From Blastocatellia bacterium (GTDB taxonomy: Bacteria > Acidobacteriota > Blastocatellia > Pyrinomonadales > Pyrinomonadaceae): a DNA stretch of 5,445 nucleotides. Positions 1 through 4,043 of this stretch are shown here, one piece after another (within the stretch, counting starts at the first letter, position 1; each line of letters opens with the position of its first letter). The notes below the pieces were generated by a model, which did not search any database, had not been told where the DNA came from, and worked only from the letters and a program-made list of their open reading frames with translations. A program made the translations under genes and the position numbers. The DNA lies in NCBI GenBank assembly GCA_013695195.1, contig JACDAY010000305.1, forward strand, positions 1 through 5,445. The letters are read 5' to 3'.

Positions 1-247
1 GAACCCGGGTAACGCCCGGCAGCCCGTTCATCAGCGTTTCAATGGGAAATGAAACCTGTGTTTCGACCTCTTCGGGAGCAAGGCCCTCGGCTTCGGTCAG
101 GATCGTGACAGTCGGCTTGTTAAGATCAGGAAAAACGTCAACGGGTAAATTCAGGGCGACATAAGTGCCCCAAACAACCAACAGCACCGCGATTGCGACG
201 ACAATCAGCCGGTTATTCAGGGACCATTTGATTACACCGTTGAGCAT
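1..247 (-). CDS. Heavy-metal efflux RND permease (CusA/CzcA-like), N-terminal 82 codons only
   Basis: This is the start of an inner-membrane proton-driven RND pump; the gene runs off the left edge. The visible protein begins [20 protein letters not shown], with a short amphipathic N-terminus leading into TM1 (about residues 13-33). It then reads [16 protein letters not shown] (34-49), the family's conserved P-x-D-x-x-P-D motif after TM1, and [14 protein letters not shown] and NGLPGVTRV, the start of the first porter-domain segment. CzcA, CusA and relatives share this pattern, and full members have about 1,030-1,060 residues. The ATG at 247 is the only reasonable start, because an in-frame TGA lies three codons upstream. 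No Shine-Dalgarno is obvious before it. It follows the DUF305 gene by 27 bases and should be last in the visible transcript. Substrate cannot be read from this part, because the TM4 charged residues and the Met/metal site are missing. Copper or silver is inferred from the neighbours. Confidence 0.93.
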   Translation of the reverse strand, partial: MLNGVIKWSLNNRLIVVAIAVLLVVWGTYVALNLPVDVFPDLNKPTVTILTEAEGLAPEEVETQVSFPIETLMNGLPGVTRV

Positions 248-260
248 TTGAAATCAGTTT

Positions 261-275
261 AGATCGGAACGATCT
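261..275. repeat. Perfect inverted repeat at the DUF305 stop / RND leader
   Basis: The sequence AGATCG-GAA-CGATCT has 6-bp perfect arms and a 3-base loop. Read on the transcribed strand it begins at the last base of the DUF305 stop codon and ends 13 bases before the RND start codon. No T-run follows it on the minus strand, so it does not look like an intrinsic terminator. It could be a small mRNA hairpin, a protein-binding palindrome or chance. Confidence 0.55.
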
Positions 276-949
276 TATTTACTCCATTTCGTTTTCCAAT
301 CGGCCATCATCTTCATCTCGGTTTCCTGGGCTTTGATGATCTGATTCGCCAAACTCTTGATTTCAGGGTGTTCGGCTTTGGTCAAAGCCTCCTTCGCCAT
401 CGTGACCGCGCCCGCATGATGCGGCGTCATCATATCGATAAACGCCAAATCAAATTCTTTGTTTTTGGAGCTTGTCAGTTTCGGCATATCCATTTTCATA
501 GAATCCGCCATTCCCGGCATTTCCATATTCATTGCCGGAGGCTTTCCCGCAAACCATTTCTCGCGCCATCCCGTCATTTGTGCGATTTCCTTTTCCTGAT
601 CACGAATAATATCGGCTGCAAATTTCTTCATGTCGGCGTTCTGCGTTCTGCCGTCCACCAATTTCGCCATCTCAACCGCGCCCGTGTGATGCGCGGTCAT
701 GGTGTCGAGAAATTGCAGATCATACGGCTGTGAAGCTGCGTTCGCGTCGCTTTTCATGTCCGAATGATCCATTGGCATATTGGAGTTCATCGTCATCGAA
801 TTGTGATTCATTCCGTTCATATTCATCGGTGAATTGGAATTCATCATCATCGAATTACGATTCATCGAGTTGTTAGTAGCCGTCTGACCGCAGGCCGCGA
901 AAATGACTGCTGCAAGACTTAAAACGATTGTTAAAATTATTGTCTTCAT
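275..949 (-). CDS. Met-rich lipoprotein with two DUF305 repeats, probable periplasmic copper-binding protein
   Basis: The 224-residue product has a lipoprotein signal (MKT then a hydrophobic stretch, lipobox F17-A-A-C20), so it is probably membrane-anchored and faces the periplasm. Residues 28-65 are very rich in Met and Asn (12 Met, 10 Asn) and consist of two 18-residue copies (29-46 and 47-64). Two DUF305 units follow: LDTMTAHHTGAVEMA (81-95, His87/His88) and IDMMTPHHAGAVTMA (171-185, His177/His178). Each ends with a helix that reads IIRDQEKEIAQM (114-125) or IIKAQETEMKMM (204-215). A Met-rich linker (7 Met in residues 140-155) joins them. DUF305 proteins such as cyanobacterial CopM bind copper, and Met/His clusters suit Cu(I). 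The start is backed by AGGGG at 955-959, five bases upstream. It lies 24 bases after the cupredoxin gene and 27 before the RND gene. I infer a copper buffer or donor for the pump; silver is possible. Confidence 0.88.
   Translation of the reverse strand: MKTIILTIVLSLAAVIFAACGQTATNNSMNRNSMMMNSNSPMNMNGMNHNSMTMNSNMPMDHSDMKSDANAASQPYDLQFLDTMTAHHTGAVEMAKLVDGRTQNADMKKFAADIIRDQEKEIAQMTGWREKWFAGKPPAMNMEMPGMADSMKMDMPKLTSSKNKEFDLAFIDMMTPHHAGAVTMAKEALTKAEHPEIKSLANQIIKAQETEMKMMADWKTKWSK
758..865 (-). repeat. 54-bp tandem duplication encoding the Met/Asn-rich segment
   Basis: Two adjacent 54-bp units (812-865 and 758-811) encode 18-residue copies of the pattern M-N-x-N-S-M-x-M-N-S-N-x-P-M followed by four variable residues. 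The proteins match at 11 of 18 positions. The first 26 bases of each unit (840-865 and 786-811) match at 23 of 26 positions, so this looks like a real duplication at DNA level and not just biased composition. Confidence 0.75.
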
Positions 950-954
950 CTTTT

Positions 955-959
955 CCCCT
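955..959 (-). promoter_or_regulatory. Shine-Dalgarno of the DUF305 gene
   Basis: AGGGG on the minus strand sits five bases before the ATG at 949. It is preceded by an A-rich stretch (about 960-973), which would leave the site unstructured. Confidence 0.6.
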
Positions 960-973
960 GTTTTTATTTTTGT

Positions 974-1336
974 TTAGCCTTCGCTAACGATGATGCTGCC
1001 TTTATGTTTCCCCGTTCCGCAGCTAAACGTTAACCGTCCAGCTTCGGTGGGCGTAAAACTGACAATAACGTCCTTGCCGACAGGCAGCGTTTTGCGAACT
1101 TTTAGTTTTGGAATAACTACCACGCTGCCGCAGCTGTTTTTGTCAGCCCGGTTGAAAACGAGATTTACCTTATGTCCGGTTTCAACCTCAGTCGAGGACG
1201 GCGAAAAGCCGTTTTTGTCCACCGTGATCTTGACCGTCCGAGTATGCGCTTCGACAACGCTCGTCTCGAACGCGAAAGAGCCGCTCAAGCCCACGAACAA
1301 TGTCGCTAAACCTAAAAACAATTTCATTTTCTTCAT
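974..1336 (-). CDS. Small exported cupredoxin-fold protein (Cupredoxin_1-like)
   Basis: The 120-residue product has an N-terminal signal (KK-K, then hydrophobic residues 6-23, likely cleaved near VEA30-H31) and a mature domain of about 90 residues, typical of small cupredoxins. Visible family marks are VKITVDKNGFSPSSTEVETG (35-54), the NSCGSVVVIPKL strand with Cys69, VSFTPTEAG (92-100) and the C-terminal loop SCGTGKHKGSIIV (105-117) with Cys106 and His111. In the family as I know it that loop is usually C-G-M-x-M-x-x-G; here both Met positions are Thr and Lys, so any type-1 copper site is altered. Candidate ligands are Cys69, Cys106, His111 and His55. The ATG at 1336 is preferred over the one at 1327 because GGGAG at 1344-1348 is seven bases from it. 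It lies 55 bases after the adaptor gene and 24 before the DUF305 gene. I infer a periplasmic copper carrier or sensor. The fold is fairly certain; copper binding is not shown. Confidence 0.82.
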   Translation of the reverse strand: MKKMKLFLGLATLFVGLSGSFAFETSVVEAHTRTVKITVDKNGFSPSSTEVETGHKVNLVFNRADKNSCGSVVVIPKLKVRKTLPVGKDVIVSFTPTEAGRLTFSCGTGKHKGSIIVSEG

Positions 1337-1343
1337 ATATTTT

Positions 1344-1348
1344 CTCCC
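1344..1348 (-). promoter_or_regulatory. Shine-Dalgarno deciding the cupredoxin start
   Basis: GGGAG on the minus strand lies seven bases before the ATG at 1336. It would be 16 bases from the alternative in-frame ATG at 1327 (Met4), so the upstream start is favoured. Confidence 0.6.
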
Positions 1349-1391
1349 AAACCAGTATTCCTAAATCTATTATCGCGCTACGTTTTCTTTC

Positions 1392-3413
1392 TTAAGCGGT
1401 TGGCTGAGTCGTACGCAGTTGATAAACTCCTTCGGTAACGACACGCTCGCCTTCCTCAATACCTGAAACCACCTCATAAAAATCCGCGCCTTCCGCGCCT
1501 AGTGCAATAGGACGGCGAGTGAACGTTTCGCCGCCGTCGAATACGAAAACGAACGTCTCGCCCTGTTCGCGAACGACCGCTGTTTTCGGCACCGCCAAAA
1601 CCTGCCGGTCGCCGCTTGTGTCAATTGTTATTTCGACAAAATTGCCGTCCTTTAATCTATTAAAAGGATTCTTGACTTCATAAATCACCGGGATCGTTCG
1701 CGTTTGCTCGTTAACCGTTTGACCGATGGAAACGAGTCGGCCGTCGCCGTCGGGAGTTCCGATCGTATAGACCTCGCCGCTCAAAGCCGATGATGTAAAG
1801 CTTGCCCGTGTGGACTCTCGAACAAGCGGCAAATCCTTTTCAAAAACCTGGCCTTCGAGAAGAACAGTGGACAAATTGACAATATTCACCAACTCGGTCC
1901 CGCTTTCAACCTGTTGTCCGCTCGATGCTTTAATCTGGTCGATAATTCCCGTGACAGGAGCGATAAGCGGAAAGTTGCGGGACGGCTTACGGACGGAAGG
2001 TGCCCGAAAGATGCTCTGGCCCGTTTGTGCCGCTCTTATTTGCTCGCCAATCAGTGCGTCTTGTTTTACAGCGGCGCCAACTTCTTCTTCCGCCACTTTC
2101 ACTGCGGTTTGAGCTTCCTCGACTCGCCTTCGGGGGGCTGCTCCGACCTCTAAAAGATTTTGCGAGCGCCGCAGTTCGCGTTGGGCTTGCGCCAGTCGGG
2201 TTCTTGCCTGCTGCGCGCCGGCCCGCGATTGAGCCTGCTGGGACTGAAGCGATAGAACAGTATTTCTCAGTTCCAGACGGCGCGCTTCGACTTCCTGCCG
2301 CTGGGCTTCAAGCTCAAGTCTCTGAGATTCCAGCCCGGTTTGGCCGGCCACATCCAAAACCTGTTCGACATAGCCGATCTGCTCTCCACGACCGACTGCG
2401 GAGCCGAGTGCGACCGTTGGATTAAATACAATTCTTCCCGGAACCTGAGCGGTTACGACAGCTTTTGCGTCCGGACGCGCCCTGACAACGCCCGTAGTTT
2501 TCAAACCGCTCGTAATCTGCCTGACGGCTACTGCCTGGGTTTTGATACCGAAAAGAAGCTGTGATTCCTTCGGTATCGTTATAGACGTCTGTCCCGCCAA
2601 GGGATTCTCGGCGGCGGCGGCGGCGGTTGTAGACGGAATGGCCGCTATTTGCCGCGTTTCACGAGGCGGTAGAAAATACGCCAAAGCCAGGGTGCTGAAT
2701 ATCAGGACCAGCAGAGCAGCTGCCGCGAACGGGGCGAATCTTCGATAGTTCACCGAACCTTTTCGCTTTGCGGCGTAGAAAATCGCTCCGAACGAACCTA
2801 AAGTAAGCAAAGTTATGATCAGAAAACCGATCCAGAATGATGAGCGGACTGGTGCGCGCGAAACGGCAACCGGAAAATCGGCGGCGAATGTTCGGCTGTC
2901 AGGCGTCGTTATCGTAAAATTTATTTTATAGTCGCCGGTGTCATCAAAGACGTAGGAACCGCGATAAATTCCGCCCGGCTCTTCGGTCACGGACAGATTA
3001 TCCGTTATCACAGTTCCATTCAGCTTTAAGATGTTGAAGAGGACAGCCGCTTTCTCTATAGGCAGCGGCCCCGCGCCGAAACCGCCCTGAACCTTTTCAC
3101 TAAGAACCAGCAGAAACTGCGCGGTTTCGCCTACGCGCGGATCGCCGGGCGACCGCTTCAAAACAAGGGTAAACTGCCCGCTCTCGTTTTGAATATTTCG
3201 CTCGGCTGAGACGATCGATACACTTGAGCCGGATGCCGCAGAGTTTCCGGCGGCTCCTTTGCCATGGTCGTCTTCGCCGTTTGCGACGGCTGTCACCGGC
3301 AATGAAAACAGGGCAGGCACTAGTACTAGCAGTGAAAATGCGAACCTAATCCGCCCCATAAATTCGCCGGCGAAGCCATTGCAACCTTTGAAATAGATCC
3401 TTGACATTTTCAT
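1392..3413 (-). CDS. RND efflux periplasmic adaptor (HlyD/CusB/CzcB-type) with N-terminal YtkA-like domain and two TM helices
   Basis: This adaptor should bridge the RND pump and the outer-membrane channel. At 673 residues it is much longer than the roughly 400-520 of CusB or CzcB. In order it has: a signal sequence ending near VTAVA44; an extracytoplasmic beta-rich domain (about 70-187) resembling YtkA/FixH-like modules (LVLKRSPGDPRVGETAQFLL, GGIYRGSYVFDDTGDYKINF); TM1 (about 194-213); a basic loop K216-R225; TM2 (227-248); and an Ala-rich linker. The adaptor core then follows: barrel-sandwich half TAQVPGRIVFNPTVALGSAV (321-340), a long Gln/Arg/Glu-rich coiled-coil hairpin (about 360-465), second lipoyl half APVTGIIDQIKASSGQQVESG (485-505), a beta-barrel (515-600) and a C-terminal membrane-proximal domain (606-668) with VPKTAVV. 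The basic loop suggests that both ends lie in the periplasm. The start overlaps the upstream stop as TAATG with no clear Shine-Dalgarno. Met19 (ATG at 3359) would give a cleaner signal peptide and is an alternative start. Confidence 0.9.
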   Translation of the reverse strand: MKMSRIYFKGCNGFAGEFMGRIRFAFSLLVLVPALFSLPVTAVANGEDDHGKGAAGNSAASGSSVSIVSAERNIQNESGQFTLVLKRSPGDPRVGETAQFLLVLSEKVQGGFGAGPLPIEKAAVLFNILKLNGTVITDNLSVTEEPGGIYRGSYVFDDTGDYKINFTITTPDSRTFAADFPVAVSRAPVRSSFWIGFLIITLLTLGSFGAIFYAAKRKGSVNYRRFAPFAAAALLVLIFSTLALAYFLPPRETRQIAAIPSTTAAAAAENPLAGQTSITIPKESQLLFGIKTQAVAVRQITSGLKTTGVVRARPDAKAVVTAQVPGRIVFNPTVALGSAVGRGEQIGYVEQVLDVAGQTGLESQRLELEAQRQEVEARRLELRNTVLSLQSQQAQSRAGAQQARTRLAQAQRELRRSQNLLEVGAAPRRRVEEAQTAVKVAEEEVGAAVKQDALIGEQIRAAQTGQSIFRAPSVRKPSRNFPLIAPVTGIIDQIKASSGQQVESGTELVNIVNLSTVLLEGQVFEKDLPLVRESTRASFTSSALSGEVYTIGTPDGDGRLVSIGQTVNEQTRTIPVIYEVKNPFNRLKDGNFVEITIDTSGDRQVLAVPKTAVVREQGETFVFVFDGGETFTRRPIALGAEGADFYEVVSGIEEGERVVTEGVYQLRTTQPTA
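2609..2626. repeat. (CGG)6 trinucleotide run
   Basis: Six uninterrupted CGG units on the plus strand read as GCC codons on the minus strand. They encode Ala264-Ala268 in the linker just after TM2 of the adaptor. The run may be a slippage-prone site that would change linker length in whole residues. Confidence 0.7.
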
Positions 3414-3415
3414 TA
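3411..3415 (-). other. TAATG stop/start overlap between the lipoprotein and adaptor genes
   Basis: On the minus strand the lipoprotein stop TAA (3415-3413) shares its last A with the adaptor ATG (3413-3411). Nothing resembling a Shine-Dalgarno precedes the adaptor start, so reinitiation by ribosomes ending the upstream gene is likely. This ties expression of the two proteins together. Confidence 0.7.
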
Positions 3416-4027
3416 GTGTGCATGCGCCGAACCGTAAAGAGCCTGCATCGCGAGGACGTCCACACGTATCGCTTCGGTTACCGATTTCGCCTGTGCTTCA
3501 TTCGCACCGTTGACCTTAATATCGGCTCCAAGCAGCAGATCGTTATCATGGCCTTTTCCCGCGAACTGACTCAGAAAACCCGTGGGCAAGCCTTCTGCCC
3601 TTACTTCTTTGATCAGCGGCGATCCGTCTTTATTTTCGTAAACAATGATCATGTCCTTACCGGCGGCTTTCACGACGGTTGCGGCGCCGATCTGCGTTCG
3701 AGAGCCGCTCGTTGTCGAAAACGCCAGATATGAATGATGGTCTTTCTCCGTTACTTTTATGCTCGTGTCTTTCTCGATTGACGCGATTTGCGCATCCGTT
3801 AAGTCCTTATGCTGGGTTGTAAATGATTGTGCTCCCGCAAACGCGGCTTTAACCGCAGCCGGAACCTCATCGACCGGTTTCGTTGCCGTACCGGAATTCA
3901 CCGCAGCAGTGTTTAGAGCAGCGGTATTCCCCGAAGCCGTCCGATTTTCGTTCGGCGCCGTTGTTGTCGAACACGCGGATCCGAAAGCAATACCCATGAC
4001 AGCGGTTAAAATAAGTAAGGTTTTCAT
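3413..4027 (-). CDS. Periplasmic lipoprotein resembling FMN-binding-domain proteins, apparently without the flavinylation Thr
   Basis: The 204-residue product has a lipoprotein signal (MKTLLILTAVMGIAFGSAC, lipobox G16-S-A-C19) and a low-complexity Thr/Ala/Asn linker (20-50). The rest follows the layout I know from FMN-binding (RnfG/NosR-type) domain proteins: an N-terminal helix-strand part, AAFAGAQSF...LTDAQIASIEKD (61-87); a strand region, SYLAF...VVKAAGKDMIIVYENKDG (99-135); GFLSQFAGKG (150-159); and LGADIKVNGANEAQAKSVTEAIR (166-188). In canonical members the last motif is S-G-A-T, where Thr carries FMN. Here it is N173-G-A-N176, so covalent FMN seems lost. His97/His98, His160 and a C-terminal HAH could bind metal, but that is a guess. 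The start is backed by AAGAGG at 4034-4039, six bases upstream. It lies 16 bases after the outer-membrane gene and overlaps the adaptor start. Its role in the efflux operon is unknown. The family link rests on pattern memory alone. Confidence 0.65.
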   Translation of the reverse strand: MKTLLILTAVMGIAFGSACSTTTAPNENRTASGNTAALNTAAVNSGTATKPVDEVPAAVKAAFAGAQSFTTQHKDLTDAQIASIEKDTSIKVTEKDHHSYLAFSTTSGSRTQIGAATVVKAAGKDMIIVYENKDGSPLIKEVRAEGLPTGFLSQFAGKGHDNDLLLGADIKVNGANEAQAKSVTEAIRVDVLAMQALYGSAHAH

Positions 4028-4033
4028 TTTTTT

Positions 4034-4039
4034 CCTCTT
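4034..4039 (-). promoter_or_regulatory. Shine-Dalgarno of the FMN-binding-like lipoprotein gene
   Basis: AAGAGG on the minus strand is separated by six A residues from the ATG at 4027. It lies within the 16-base gap after the outer-membrane factor's TAG stop and is the clearest ribosome site in the window. Confidence 0.65.
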
Positions 4040-4043
4040 GTTC

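Noticed and set aside
368..733. Plus-strand open frame of 121 codons
   Set aside because: It lies inside the DUF305 gene, and its His/Arg-rich translation is what the reverse complement of Met/His/Asp-rich codons gives. It shows no domain and has no separate context.
950..975. T-rich tract on the plus strand as a terminator
   Set aside because: Transcription runs on the minus strand, where this is an A-rich leader. No stem-loop precedes it in either direction.
990..1364. Plus-strand open frame of 124 codons
   Set aside because: It is antisense to the cupredoxin gene, which has a signal peptide, a family motif and a ribosome site. The plus-strand product has none of these.
1337..1391. Possible internal promoter in the largest gap (55 bases)
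   Set aside because: There are AT-rich hexamers but no convincing pair of -35 and -10 elements at normal spacing, so I do not claim one.
2000..2425. Plus-strand open frame of 141 codons
   Set aside because: It is a shadow of the adaptor's coiled-coil region, with Arg/Pro/Leu-rich composition and no recognisable fold.
3320..3329. CTAGTACTAG palindrome
   Set aside because: It is a 10-bp perfect palindrome, but it is inside the signal-peptide codons of the adaptor, has no spacing or partner site, and is short enough to be chance.
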